A stretch of 39,034 nucleotides of DNA from Nonomuraea basaltis (GTDB lineage: Bacteria; Actinomycetota; Actinomycetes; Streptosporangiales; Streptosporangiaceae): the NCBI RefSeq assembly GCF_005893125.1, contig NZ_VCJS01000116.1, positions 1 to 39,034 on the forward strand, in the 5' to 3' direction. A program made the position numbers and the translations under genes. Each line of letters opens with the position of its first letter. Within the stretch, counting starts at the first letter, position 1. Below, in pieces: positions 7,910-16,051 of this stretch. Below the pieces are notes generated by a model that saw only the letters and a program-made list of their open reading frames with translations, did no database searches and was not told the DNA's origin.

Positions 7910-8035
7910 TCAGACGTCGGCGTCGTGGCACTCGTCGGCCTGCGGCGGCCGTACGACGTTGGTGTCGGTCTCCACGCCGCCGCCTACTTGACTCGGCTGC
8001 CTCCCATCCTCGGCACCTCGCCGGCGGATGTCCAT
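7910..8035 (-). CDS. Possible 41-residue small protein, unrecognised
   Basis: A short frame starts with ATG four bases after the stop of the decayed ATPase fragment. It ends in an acidic tail with Cys and His (ADECHDADV), preceded by ETDTNVVRPPQ. The composition looks more protein-like than random GC-rich DNA, but there is no known motif and no clear ribosome site. It may be a remnant of a gene once following the ATPase relative. If it is not a gene, 7873-8038 holds nothing recognisable. Confidence 0.22.
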   Translation of the reverse strand: MDIRRRGAEDGRQPSQVGGGVETDTNVVRPPQADECHDADV

Positions 8036-8038
8036 GGG

Positions 8039-8494
8039 TCAGTCGGAAAGCCCGTACAGGCGCTTCAGGTCCACGAGCATGACGTCGGGACGGGAGGCGG
8101 CGGTTCGGGCCAGGTCTGGTGTGAAGCCCGTTGCCGAGAAGAGGACCGTGATCAGGTCGGTCGTGTCGTGGCCCTCTCGGGTGAGGAGGGCGCGGATGCC
8201 GTCCAGGCGTTCGAGGTCGGGCAGCCCTCGGCGGGCGAGGGTCGCCTTGGCCTCGCCGATCAGGTGGACGCGGGTGTTCTCTGTGGCGATGACGTCGATG
8301 TCGTGTTTGGCGCGTCCCGCGTTGTCCTGAATGCTGCCGAAGCCCACCGTGCCAAAGCCGATGGGCCGGCCCAACTCGTCCGGGGCGAAGCGATGCACCC
8401 ACTCGCGGGCGAGCTCTTCGAGGTGCGGACCGAGGATGGTGGAGCGGAACGTGGGGGCGGTCGCACGCCAAACCTGCTCTCGCCATCCTCCCGT
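8039..8494 (-). pseudogene. Decayed C-terminal fragment of a second archaeal-type ATPase/DUF234 gene
   Basis: Read leftward from just after a TAG at 8495-8497, the frame gives WREQVWRATAPTFRS, then GPHLEELAREWV, HDIDVIA, a GEAK motif and a final VDLKRLYGLSD. These align in order with the end of the intact gene at 5285-6763: VWQAVRQTF, GPHFESLCRDFV, EVDVVALA, GEAKW and VGLERLYLV. Only the last 150 or so residues remain; the Walker motifs and winged helix are gone and no start of the right length exists. The fragment lies opposite in strand to the intact copy, with one gene between them. An intact short protein starting at the ATG at 8398 is possible but less likely. Confidence 0.75.
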
Positions 8495-8556
8495 CTACTC
8501 CAAGGAGTGACGGGCTGCCAGCGGACGGTCAGGACATGCTGCCGCGCCCCGGGCGG

Positions 8557-9285
8557 TCACCTGGCCAGGATGCGGACGTCTCCCGAGGTGCTGCGGGCGA
8601 CGATGGTGCTGGTGGCCTTGGAGTCGTTCTTGATCTCGGAGCGCTCGCTGCCCTCCTTGCTCCTCGCCGTCACCGCATAGGACCCAGAAGGTACGGTCGC
8701 CGTCACCCTGCCCTCGCGGGACTGCAGGTCGAGGTCGGTGGGCGCGCCCGCGAACGAGAGGTTGATGGCGCCGTCAGAGGTCCGGCACCGGACGTTCGCC
8801 GACTTCAGCCCGTCGCCGGTGATCGGGCCCTCGCTCAGCAGCCGCAGCCGCCCCGTGGTGCCCGACACCTGGATGCGGTCCCGGGTGGACACGTCCACGT
8901 CCTGCGTGAGGTCCTTCAGGATGACGCCGTCCGCCGCGTCGATCGACAACCGTACGCCGGGCGGGACCTTGACGTGATAGCGGGCGCCGCAGTCGCCGAA
9001 GACCATGTTGCAGTTCGCGCTGAGCCGCAGGGTGCCGTCCCTGAGGGACCAGGCGGCGTCGTCGGCGGCCTTGCCGCGTACCCATCGCTCCACCTCGACG
9101 GCGCCGCCGGTGCCCGGGAGGACGCGGACGCCGCCCAGTGAGGACATGATCTTCAGGTCGGTCCCGGTCAATGGGAACGACTGGGTGGTGCGCAGCTCTT
9201 CGGCGTCCAGGTCCAGGCCGCCGCAACCGCCCGTCGCCAGTGCCACCACCGTCGCGCCTGCTGCTAATGCCACGATTCGCCTCAT
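8557..9285 (-). CDS. DUF4097-like putative lipoprotein
   Basis: Taken from the ATG at 9285 the protein has 242 residues. It opens MRRIVALAAGATVVALATGG followed by Cys21, a signal peptide with a loose lipobox (TGGC), so it is probably anchored outside the membrane. The rest is a run of short beta repeats (LRLSANCN, GVRLSIDAADG, GRLRLLSEGP, VRCRTSDGAINLSF, GRVTATVPSGSY) like the beta-solenoid DUF4097 family. No catalytic motif is visible. A further in-frame codon at 9321 adds twelve residues but would spoil the signal peptide. The upstream region carries dense GGCC repeats described separately. The fold is reasonably sure; the role is unknown. Confidence 0.75.
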   Translation of the reverse strand: MRRIVALAAGATVVALATGGCGGLDLDAEELRTTQSFPLTGTDLKIMSSLGGVRVLPGTGGAVEVERWVRGKAADDAAWSLRDGTLRLSANCNMVFGDCGARYHVKVPPGVRLSIDAADGVILKDLTQDVDVSTRDRIQVSGTTGRLRLLSEGPITGDGLKSANVRCRTSDGAINLSFAGAPTDLDLQSREGRVTATVPSGSYAVTARSKEGSERSEIKNDSKATSTIVARSTSGDVRILAR

Positions 9286-9296
9286 GAGGTCGATCG

Positions 9297-9408
9297 TGGC
9301 CGAGGGCCGGCCGCCGGCCATCGGCCATCCGACCGAGCCTCATCGGCCATCCGGCCGATCGCGGCCACGTGGCCAACCGGCCGGCGCCGTCGACTCGGCC
9401 GTCCGGCC
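9297..9408. repeat. GGCC-dense region with a 13-bp direct repeat upstream of the DUF4097-like gene
   Basis: About twelve GGCC tetramers fall within roughly 110 bases. The 13-mer CATCGGCCATCCG occurs exactly at 9319-9331 and again at 9341-9353, with starts 22 bases apart, close to two helical turns. The region lies between the start of the leftward lipoprotein gene and the end of the next leftward gene, so it is where the lipoprotein promoter should be. Tandem operator sites are one reading; chance enrichment in GC-rich DNA is another. Confidence 0.5.
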
Positions 9409-9416
9409 GGCGACTG

Positions 9417-10259
9417 CTAAAGGGCCGACAACAGCGCTGTGACGTGGCGCAGCGGGTCCGCGCCGAGCGGGCGCACCACCACCGTGTCCGCCCCCGCCGC
9501 CCACAAACTCTTGATCCGCGCCGCGGCCTCCTCCGGTGTGCCGGCCGCCATCACCACGTCCTCGGGAGCGACCCCCAGGAACGACGCCTGCCCCTCCACC
9601 ATGGGACCGGTGACCTCCGTGGCGTCCGCCCCGATGTGGAGGAACGTGAAGGCCACCAGCTCGTGATCGTCATCACCGGCCCCGATCTGGTCCAGGATCC
9701 CGGGCAGCTGCGCCGGCCCGACGCCCTCGGGCACGATCGTGCCCTGCGCCACACGGCCCGACAGCGCCAGCGACTTCGGGCCCTTCACCCCGGCCAGCAC
9801 GGGCGGCACCACGGCGGGCGGATGCACCAGCGACACCCCGTCCAGGTGGACCGACTTGCCGTGCAGGGTGACGGTCTCGCCGCGCAGCAAGGCGCGTACC
9901 GACGTGATCGTCTCCTCCAGGAGGGCCAGTGGCGACGGCGGGGTGGCGCCCACCTGGCGCATCCAGTCCGGCACACCATGCCCGATGCCCGCCGCCAGCC
10001 GGCCGGGATGTACGCGGGCCAGGTTGGCCAGCTCCATCGCCAGCAGCATCGGATTGCGCAGGGGAGCGGGGGTGATGCCGATGCCGACCCGCAGACGGGA
10101 GGTGACGGCGAGGGCGGTGGCGGCCGCGGAGATGCCGCCGGTCCAGCCCAGGTCCTCCACCACCCACAGGTCGTCCACGGACGTCTCGTCGAGCGCCCTG
10201 GCGAACGGAATCAGCTGCTCGGGCGGCAGGTCCCGGTCGAACATGACCCCAAGTCTCAC
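9417..10259 (-). CDS. LLM-class F420-dependent oxidoreductase
   Basis: This 280-residue protein is in the luciferase-like monooxygenase fold: MRLGVMFDRDLPPEQLIPFA at the N-terminus, RLRVGIGITPAPLRNPMLLA at about 55-74, LAAGIGHGVPDWMRQVG, and a late GTPEEAAARI. In actinomycetes this family usually uses coenzyme F420 rather than FMN; the substrate cannot be read. The GTG start overlaps the stop of the upstream acetyltransferase gene in a GTGA arrangement, so the two are probably translated together. Confidence 0.85.
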   Translation of the reverse strand: MRLGVMFDRDLPPEQLIPFARALDETSVDDLWVVEDLGWTGGISAAATALAVTSRLRVGIGITPAPLRNPMLLAMELANLARVHPGRLAAGIGHGVPDWMRQVGATPPSPLALLEETITSVRALLRGETVTLHGKSVHLDGVSLVHPPAVVPPVLAGVKGPKSLALSGRVAQGTIVPEGVGPAQLPGILDQIGAGDDDHELVAFTFLHIGADATEVTGPMVEGQASFLGVAPEDVVMAAGTPEEAAARIKSLWAAGADTVVVRPLGADPLRHVTALLSAL

Positions 10260-11101
10260 GATTGCCTCCAGTAGTAGCGGAACAGCCGGCCGACCTCCGA
10301 GTATCCACCACGCAGGAAGGCGTTCGCCGTCGGCGCGTTGGCGACGTCCGTGGCCGCCACGATGCGCTCCACGCCCGCCTTGGCCAGCGTCCTGGTGCCC
10401 CGGGCCAGGAGGTCGTTGACGTAGCCGTGGCCGCGGTGCTCGGGGACGACGCCGATGTAGGCGATGGAGTGGTCGTCCGGGGCCACCAGGCCCACGGGGG
10501 AGTCACCCAGCCGGCCGATGACGAACCAGTCGGGCTTGGCCTTGCGGTTCATCAGGTCGTCGTACATCCATCGGGCCTCCCTCTCCGCGCCCGCCGTGGC
10601 GACCTCGACCTGCGTGTCGTAGTCCAGGGAGCCCTCGGAGATGCGGATGAGGAGGTCGAGCACCTCGGCGCGGTCCATGCGCCGTGCCGGGTGGTAGGTG
10701 AGCCTGCCCGGATCCGAGGGGAGGTCGGTGCCGGCCACCCATTCGAGCAGCAGCCGCTCGACCTCCATCGCGAACCCGGCCCGGGTCAGGGCCTCGTGCT
10801 CGACGGTGCGATCGACGACGGGGATCAGGCCCGGTTTGAGCGAGATGTCGTGGATTATCTTGGTCAGCCCCATCGCGCCCAGGCTGCGGCGCAGCAGCCC
10901 GGCGGCGACGACGGGATCGGGACCCGGGTCGAACTGCCAGACGATCACCGGCTCCGAGCCGGGGAAGGGCGCCCAGTACGCGAGGCGGGCCTGCCCCTCC
11001 GCGAAGCACCACTCAGGCCGCGTCCTGCCCTCGTCGAAGGCGGCTGCGAGCTGGGAGCGCGCGGGCTCGGGGAACTGGTCGAACAACGTGAAAGCCTCCA
11101 C
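10256..11101 (-). CDS. GNAT-family N-acetyltransferase
   Basis: The C-terminal half holds an acetyl-CoA binding motif A (IGVVPEHRGHGYVNDLLARG) with the R/Q-x-x-G-x-G/A pattern, then ATDVANAPTANAFLRGGY, the usual end of a GNAT domain. The N-terminal half (AFTLFDQFPEPARSQLAAAF onward) is a less conserved domain, so this may be a two-domain GNAT. I place the start at the GTG at 11101, with a GGGAGAG about ten bases before it; the frame is open to 11185 but that extension reads like non-coding sequence. The substrate is unknown. Confidence 0.75.
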   Translation of the reverse strand: MEAFTLFDQFPEPARSQLAAAFDEGRTRPEWCFAEGQARLAYWAPFPGSEPVIVWQFDPGPDPVVAAGLLRRSLGAMGLTKIIHDISLKPGLIPVVDRTVEHEALTRAGFAMEVERLLLEWVAGTDLPSDPGRLTYHPARRMDRAEVLDLLIRISEGSLDYDTQVEVATAGAEREARWMYDDLMNRKAKPDWFVIGRLGDSPVGLVAPDDHSIAYIGVVPEHRGHGYVNDLLARGTRTLAKAGVERIVAATDVANAPTANAFLRGGYSEVGRLFRYYWRQS

Positions 11102-11193
11102 ACCGTGCAGGGGCTCTCCCGTGACGTCATGGGGACGTGGGAGGTGTGCCCGCGATGAACATGACCATGTTCTCGCACACCTCAAACAGGTTT

Positions 11194-11541
11194 TCAGGCC
11201 GCGTCGCCCAGGGCCGTGCGGGCCTCGCCGATCGACTCACTCGTCTCGAAATGCCGGTCGAGGTTCGTGATCATCAACAGGTGGCGGATCATGCCGGGCG
11301 CCAGCACCAGGATCATGCGCCCGTGCATGCGCTGCACGTTGTTGAGCGTGGCCACCAGCACGCCAAGTCCCACGGAGTCGCAGAACGGGACCTCGGTCAG
11401 GTCGACGACCAGGTTGAGCGGGTCGGCCGCGGCGATCGCCTGCTCGAGCTCGGCCCGCAACCGGGGAGCACCCGCCACGTCGAGGTCGCCCACGACATGT
11501 AGCACCGTACAGGGGTCCTCCCGCCAACACCTGACCACCAT
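11194..11541 (-). CDS. STAS-domain anti-sigma factor antagonist
   Basis: The 115-residue protein is a single STAS domain: LHVVGDLDVAGAPRLRAELE, then LVVDLTEVPFCDSVGLGVLV, with Ser56 in the DSxGL position normally phosphorylated by a partner anti-sigma kinase. When unphosphorylated, such proteins bind the kinase and free a sigma factor. A GGTGAGG precedes the ATG at good spacing. No anti-sigma kinase is in the window, so its partner must be elsewhere. It lies 36 bases after the LCP gene on the same strand, which suggests but does not prove a shared transcript. Confidence 0.85.
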   Translation of the reverse strand: MVVRCWREDPCTVLHVVGDLDVAGAPRLRAELEQAIAAADPLNLVVDLTEVPFCDSVGLGVLVATLNNVQRMHGRMILVLAPGMIRHLLMITNLDRHFETSESIGEARTALGDAA

Positions 11542-11577
11542 GGGGCCTCACCTGCCCGAGACTGCAGAAAGTTATGC

Positions 11578-13020
11578 CTATTTCTTACATATGTTCTGCA
11601 TTGCCGTTTTGGTCGTTGGTGTAACACTCGGCTTGGCGGTTGGGGCGCTTGTCGGTTTCTGTTTCTGGATTTTCGGCTGGTCGCTGCCGACGATCACTTC
11701 GACGCCGTCGACGTCGGCCTTCTTCAGCTCCGCACCTGGAATGGCGGCGGCCACCATACGGCCCTGATCCTCGCTGCCCGCGCCATAGCGGACGACGGTC
11801 TTCTTGTAGTCCTTTTTGGCGGTGTTGCCGGGCTCGCCGGGCACTTTGAAGCCGTACGCGACCAGCGCCGACTTTGTGCGGGCCCCGAGGCCCGTGATGA
11901 GCGTGCCGTTCTTGACCTTGAGTGAGACGCTTCCTGGCGCGATCGGGGAGGGCTTCGCGGAAGCCGGAGGAGAAACCGTGGGCGTGGGCTTGGCCGGGTC
12001 CTGGTCCGCGTTGATCTTGGCGAACATGTCGCGGGCCGCCTGCTTGTCCCACAGCACCGCCGACTCGCCGGTGGGCGCCTTGAAGTCGACGTTCGCCAGT
12101 GGCACCTCGGCGAACTTCACGTCCTCCAGCGAGACGTCCCTGAGCTGGGTGGCCAGGCCCAGCAGCCCGTCGTCGGGATCGACCTTGACGGTGCCCAGCG
12201 TGGAGTTGACGAACGAGCCCAGCTTGCCCGGGTTGGCGAGCGTGTCGGCGCTCAGCACCCGGTTGAGCAGGGCCGAGATGACCTGCTGCTGCCGGTCGAT
12301 GCGGTCGAGGTCGGAGCGGGCGGTGGCGCGCGTGCGGGCGTAGCCGAGCGCCTGGACGCCGTTGAGCTGGTGGGTGCCCGCGGGCAGGTTGAGCGCGATC
12401 TTGGCGTCGTTGATCGGCACGGGCGTGCAGACGGTGACGCCGCCGAGGGAGTCGACGACATCGATGAAGCCGAGGATGTTGACCTCGATGTAGCGGTTGA
12501 TCTGCAGCCCGGTGGCCGCCTCGACGGTCTGCTTGGCGAGCTTGGGCCCGCCGAACTGGTACGCCGAGTTGATCTTGTGGTCGCCCTTGCCGGGAATCGT
12601 CGTCCAGGTGTCGCGCGGCAGGCTCACCACGGTGACCCGGCGGTGGTCCTCCGACAGATGAATCACCATCATGGTGTCGGTGCGCTGGCCCGCCTCGCGG
12701 CCGAGCTTGAGCTGGTTCTGCTGCTGGCGGGTGAGATCATCGCGTTTGTCCACGCCGACCAGCAGAATGTTCTCGGCGCCCCGGGTCGAGGGCGCGGTCA
12801 CGCCCGCGTCCACGGTGCCGATCTGGCGGGGGGTGGCCCACACCACGCCCGTGCTGACGAGCACGCAGGCGGACAGGAATCCGGCAATGATCACATTGCG
12901 GCGGCGGGCCTTGGCGCTCCTCTTGAACGGTTTGCGGGCACCACCTGGTGGGAGCTTGACGCCACCGTAGGCGTCGCCGCCCACGAGCACGCCGGCGCCC
13001 TCCTCGCCCGGCTCGCGCAT
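11578..13020 (-). CDS. LytR-CpsA-Psr (LCP) family glycopolymer transferase with LytR_C domain
   Basis: This 480-residue protein has a charged cytoplasmic N-terminus, one membrane segment at about 43-62 and an extracellular LCP domain. The signature residues are present: RTDTMM (Asp115), SLPRDTW (Arg136, Asp137), HKINSAY, and a later DRIDRQQQVI with the pyrophosphate-binding arginine. A Pro/Ser/Thr linker at about 345-370 leads to a LytR_C domain (SLKVKNGTLITGLG), ending in a Pro/Thr-rich tail. LCP enzymes transfer polyprenyl-linked polymers such as wall teichoic acid onto peptidoglycan at the outer membrane face. AAGGGGG precedes the ATG. It borders the glycopolymer genes that run to 38775. 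Confidence 0.92.
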   Translation of the reverse strand: MREPGEEGAGVLVGGDAYGGVKLPPGGARKPFKRSAKARRRNVIIAGFLSACVLVSTGVVWATPRQIGTVDAGVTAPSTRGAENILLVGVDKRDDLTRQQQNQLKLGREAGQRTDTMMVIHLSEDHRRVTVVSLPRDTWTTIPGKGDHKINSAYQFGGPKLAKQTVEAATGLQINRYIEVNILGFIDVVDSLGGVTVCTPVPINDAKIALNLPAGTHQLNGVQALGYARTRATARSDLDRIDRQQQVISALLNRVLSADTLANPGKLGSFVNSTLGTVKVDPDDGLLGLATQLRDVSLEDVKFAEVPLANVDFKAPTGESAVLWDKQAARDMFAKINADQDPAKPTPTVSPPASAKPSPIAPGSVSLKVKNGTLITGLGARTKSALVAYGFKVPGEPGNTAKKDYKKTVVRYGAGSEDQGRMVAAAIPGAELKKADVDGVEVIVGSDQPKIQKQKPTSAPTAKPSVTPTTKTAMQNICKK

Positions 13021-13080
13021 GCCGTCCCCCTTGTGTCACCCCGGAGGATCGGGCTTTCGATTGCCTTCCTCCCCTGCCCG

Positions 13081-13086
13081 TACAGT
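13081..13086 (+). promoter_or_regulatory. Candidate -10 box for the GT2 gene at 13102
   Basis: TACAGT fits TAnnnT. The expected transcript start near 13093 leaves a leader of only about nine bases before the ATG at 13102. No clear -35 box is seen. Confidence 0.4.
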
Positions 13087-13101
13087 AGCGTGAGCCCCGC
13101 C

Positions 13102-14121
13102 ATGAAGCAGTTCCCCGACTCGCCGCACGCGCCCGCGGAGACGCGTGGCTGGCCACCCATATCCGTCGTCATGCCGGTCCTCAACGAGGAGCGGCACCTT
13201 CGCGAGGCCGTCGACCAGGTCCTCGCCCAGAGCTACCCCGGCGACATCGAAGTCGTGCTCGCCGTGGGTCCATCCCGAGACCGGACCCAGGAGGTCGCCG
13301 ACGCCATCGCGGCGGCCGATCCCCGGGTTACCGTGGTGCCCAACCCGACGGGCCGCACCCCCAACGCGCTCAACGCCGCGATCGCCGCCGCCGGAAACGG
13401 CATCATCGCCAGGGTCGACGGGCACGCCATGCTGCCCCCCGACTACCTGCGCGTCGCGGTAGAGACGCTGGCGGAGACCGGCGCCGACAACGTGGGCGGC
13501 ATCATGGCCGCCGAGGGCGTCACGCCGTTCGAGCAGGCCGTCGCCTGCGCCATGACCTCCAAGATCGGCGTGGGCGCTGCCGCCTTCCACGTGGGAGGCA
13601 CGGCGGGCCCCGCCGACACCGTCTATCTCGGCGTCTTCCGCCGCTCGGCGCTCGACCGGGTGGGCGGCTACGACGAGCACTTCCAGCGGGCCCAGGACTG
13701 GGAGATGAACCACCGCATCCGCCAGAGCGGCGGGCTGGTGTGGTTCCAGCCGCGCATGCGGGTCTCCTACCGGCCGCGGCCCAACGTCAAGGCGCTGGCC
13801 AAGCAGTACTTCCACTACGGTCGCTGGCGGCGCGTGGTCGCGCGCACCCACGAGGGCACGATCAACCTGCGCTACCTGGCGCCGCCCGCCGCGGTGCTGG
13901 CCATGCTGCTGGGGCTGGTCGTCTCGCCGTTCTTCCCGCTCGCGCTGATCGTCCCCGGCGGCTACGCGCTGGCCATTGTGGCGGGCTCGGTGCTGACCGG
14001 CGGCGGGCTGTCCATGGCGGCGAAGCTGCGGCTGCCCATCGTGTACGCCACCATGCACTGCGCCTGGGGCTGGGGCTTCCTCACCAGCCCGAAGAAGCTG
14101 GCCAGGCCGCCGGGATCATGA
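13102..14121 (+). CDS. Family 2 glycosyltransferase with C-terminal membrane segments
   Basis: The 339-residue protein has a GT-A fold: ISVVMPVLNEERHLREAV at the N-terminus, a nucleotide-sugar and metal site near ARVDGHAMLP (the Asp of a degenerate DxD), YDEHFQRAQDWEMNHRIR as the acceptor/base region, and about three hydrophobic helices after residue 255. It resembles succinoglycan- or cellulose-synthase-like transferases that work on lipid-linked acceptors at the inner membrane face. A frame extending to 12370 is only the complement of the LCP gene; a GTG at 13090 is an alternative start. Its stop overlaps that of the convergent TagF-like gene in TCATGA. Confidence 0.87.
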   Translation: MKQFPDSPHAPAETRGWPPISVVMPVLNEERHLREAVDQVLAQSYPGDIEVVLAVGPSRDRTQEVADAIAAADPRVTVVPNPTGRTPNALNAAIAAAGNGIIARVDGHAMLPPDYLRVAVETLAETGADNVGGIMAAEGVTPFEQAVACAMTSKIGVGAAAFHVGGTAGPADTVYLGVFRRSALDRVGGYDEHFQRAQDWEMNHRIRQSGGLVWFQPRMRVSYRPRPNVKALAKQYFHYGRWRRVVARTHEGTINLRYLAPPAAVLAMLLGLVVSPFFPLALIVPGGYALAIVAGSVLTGGGLSMAAKLRLPIVYATMHCAWGWGFLTSPKKLARPPGS

Positions 14122-15894
14122 CCCTGACAGGACGCGCTCGATCGCCGCGTTGAAGCGGGTCAGCGCGTCCGGATACTCCGGCCCGAACAGATAGCTCCTG
14201 AGCTTGATCCTGGCTCGGGCCAGCGTGTCCTCCCCGTCCAGGAACTCCGCGAGCCCGGCCAGGTCCTCGCCCAGCAGCACGCCCGCCTCGGCGCTCGGAT
14301 AGCGCTCGTGGAAGGCGTGCTCGGGCAGGCCCGCGACGTTCGTCACCGCGTACGGCTTCTCGCTGGCCAGGAAGTCGGCCACGACGCTGGAGATGTCGCT
14401 GATCAGCAGGTCGCACTGGTTGAAGCAGTCGTAGAGATGCGGCTCGGAGCCGGTGACGACCAGGTGCCTGATCTGCGGCGTCCCCCCGGCCGCGCTCGAC
14501 GGGTGCCTGGCCTTCGACTTGGCCAGCTCGATCGCCTCGATCATGGCCACGATCCTCCGGTGCGCGCGCAGGGCGCGCCTGTCGCGGTGGCCGGTGAGCG
14601 GGTGCGGCTTGTAGATCACGCGAAGCGGGGGGTCGTGGTCGAGCAGCGCCCGCACGAGGCGCGGGCCCATGGTGATCAGCGACGTGTGGAACAGGTCGTC
14701 GCTCCAGCCCTCCCAGGTGGGGGCGTACAGGACGGTCCGGTACGGCAGCCCCGGCCCCTGCGTCGAGATGCCTTCGAGCTGCGGCCGGCCGACCTCGTGG
14801 ATGTTCTCGTCCCTGACGCCCACCTTGGCGCGCCGGTAGCGGTCCCGTCCGGCGGGGCCGGCCACCCACACCTCGTCGTACACCCGGGAGAACGGGTTGA
14901 ACGAGGCCTCCTTGTCGCTGTCCCCGTGGTTCAGGAACGCGCTGCGCAGGGTGGGGATGCGCAGCATGTGGACGTTCCTGCCGACGTTGGCGACGTACAG
15001 GCACAGCTTGGCGCTGGACAGGGCGCGGAAGCTCATCAGGTCGGCCGAGGACGGGATGCACACCATCGGCAGCGTTGATGGCTCCAGGTGGGCGGCCATG
15101 CCGCGCTCGCGCAGGACGACGATGGCGCGCCGATCGATGCGTTCGAGCGGGGGCAGCCACATCCTGGCCTGGTAGGCGGCCGAGGTGACGCCGGAGAAGT
15201 ACAGGATGACCTCGGGGCGGTAGGCCTTGACCTGCTCGCTCACGACCTCGATGACCCGGGCCTTGTCGGTGAGCGGGAGCGCGCGGCGCACGTACGGGAT
15301 GAGCGCCAGCGCTCCGGCGGCGCCGAGCGCGAGCGCCAGGCCCGCGCCGATCGCCGCCACGACGGCGCCGGACGCGGCCACGACCAGGCCGGACGCGGCC
15401 ATGACGGCGCCGGCGGCGGCACCGAGCACAGGCAGGGTGTCGAGGTAGAGGAAACGCAGGCTGCGGGCGTCGCGCAGCCAGCGCGGCGGCATCTTCGGGA
15501 TGCGCAGCGCTGAGACGTCGAGGTTGCGGGTGCTGACCGGCATGCTGCCGAGCATCTGCCTGAGCCGCAGGGCCAGCCCCGTGTGCACGGCTCGCACCCC
15601 GTGGACGCCGAACATCCCGGCCGCCAGCGCCACGAACCATGGCGAGTCGGGCCCCGCCGTCCGCGCCACCAGCAGCAGCGCCATCACCTGCCGGGCCGTG
15701 AAGCGCAAGGTGACCCCGAGATGCACCTTGCCGAGCAGCTCGGGCAGCCGTCCGGCGACTCGGGAAGCGGCGTACTCGGCGGCGTAGGAGAGCGCGGCGA
15801 TCACTCCGAACAACAGCGGCGCCGGCCAGAGCGCCGACACCAGCAGCATGGGGTAGCAGCCGAGCAACACCGCGATCACGATGAGTTTCCTCAT
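14116..15894 (-). CDS. CDP-glycerol:poly(glycerophosphate) glycerophosphotransferase-like protein (TagF/TagB family)
   Basis: The 592-residue protein starts with a hydrophobic region of several helices (about 1-200), unusual for soluble TagF, then a GT-B-like polyol-phosphate transferase domain. Family landmarks are HGDSDK (His near 325), YAPTWEG, IYKPHPLTGH and LLISDISSVVADFL, which match the HG, APTW, KPHP and SDxSS motifs binding the CDP-polyol. The enzyme should move glycerol- or ribitol-phosphate from a CDP-polyol onto a lipid-linked or sugar acceptor. The ATG at 15894 is preferred to an upstream in-frame codon at 15924 because a -10-like TACGGT lies between them. Neighbours supply two cytidylyltransferases and a glycerol-1-phosphate dehydrogenase. 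Confidence 0.87.
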   Translation of the reverse strand: MRKLIVIAVLLGCYPMLLVSALWPAPLLFGVIAALSYAAEYAASRVAGRLPELLGKVHLGVTLRFTARQVMALLLVARTAGPDSPWFVALAAGMFGVHGVRAVHTGLALRLRQMLGSMPVSTRNLDVSALRIPKMPPRWLRDARSLRFLYLDTLPVLGAAAGAVMAASGLVVAASGAVVAAIGAGLALALGAAGALALIPYVRRALPLTDKARVIEVVSEQVKAYRPEVILYFSGVTSAAYQARMWLPPLERIDRRAIVVLRERGMAAHLEPSTLPMVCIPSSADLMSFRALSSAKLCLYVANVGRNVHMLRIPTLRSAFLNHGDSDKEASFNPFSRVYDEVWVAGPAGRDRYRRAKVGVRDENIHEVGRPQLEGISTQGPGLPYRTVLYAPTWEGWSDDLFHTSLITMGPRLVRALLDHDPPLRVIYKPHPLTGHRDRRALRAHRRIVAMIEAIELAKSKARHPSSAAGGTPQIRHLVVTGSEPHLYDCFNQCDLLISDISSVVADFLASEKPYAVTNVAGLPEHAFHERYPSAEAGVLLGEDLAGLAEFLDGEDTLARARIKLRSYLFGPEYPDALTRFNAAIERVLSGS

Positions 15895-15902
15895 GTGACC
15901 GC

Positions 15903-15908
15903 ACCGTA
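15903..15908 (-). promoter_or_regulatory. Candidate -10 box for the TagF-like gene
   Basis: On the minus strand TACGGT is followed by eight bases and then the ATG at 15894, so the message would be leaderless or nearly so. Confidence 0.45.
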
Positions 15909-15920
15909 ACAACCGCCGGG

Positions 15921-16049
15921 TCAAGTCCCGTCCACGCGAACGTCTGTGACTTGCCCTGATAGATCCGACATGAGGATGTCCAGCGAGGTCTGCGAGACCG
16001 CGCGGTGAGGCGCGGCGGTATTGACGCAGTTGACCCTTATGCCGTGCCT
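15921..16049 (-). pseudogene. Remnant C-terminus of a short-chain dehydrogenase (SDR) once fused to the cytidylyltransferase
   Basis: After the cytidylyltransferase stop (16052), in another frame, the minus strand reads RHGIRVNCVN, then a compressed stretch, then SQTSLDILMSDLSGQVTDVR and a stop. GIRVNCVN is the strand that follows the catalytic helix in SDR enzymes, and the end matches the SDR tail of known bifunctional cytidylyltransferase/SDR proteins (TarI-TarJ and Bcs1 type, which reduce ribulose-5-phosphate and make CDP-ribitol). The Rossmann glycine motif and the YxxxK catalytic region are missing. About 42 residues remain, so a deletion with frameshift removed most of the domain. The SDR identity is fairly sure; the fusion ancestry is inferred. 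Confidence 0.65.
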
Positions 16050-16051
16050 GG

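Noticed and set aside
8557..8680. Plus-strand frame covering 7793-8680
   Set aside because: It reads across the complement of the DUF234 fragment and the lipoprotein gene, with no protein-like motif.
11593..11603. Second copy of GTTCTGCATTG, matching the right arm of the palindrome at 5218-5256
   Set aside because: It lies in the coding end of the LCP gene, has no partner arm, and is explained by codons of the C-terminal residues.
12370..13101. In-frame extension upstream of the GT2 gene
   Set aside because: It is the complement of the LCP gene; the GT2 family begins near 13102 and a -10-like box lies just before.
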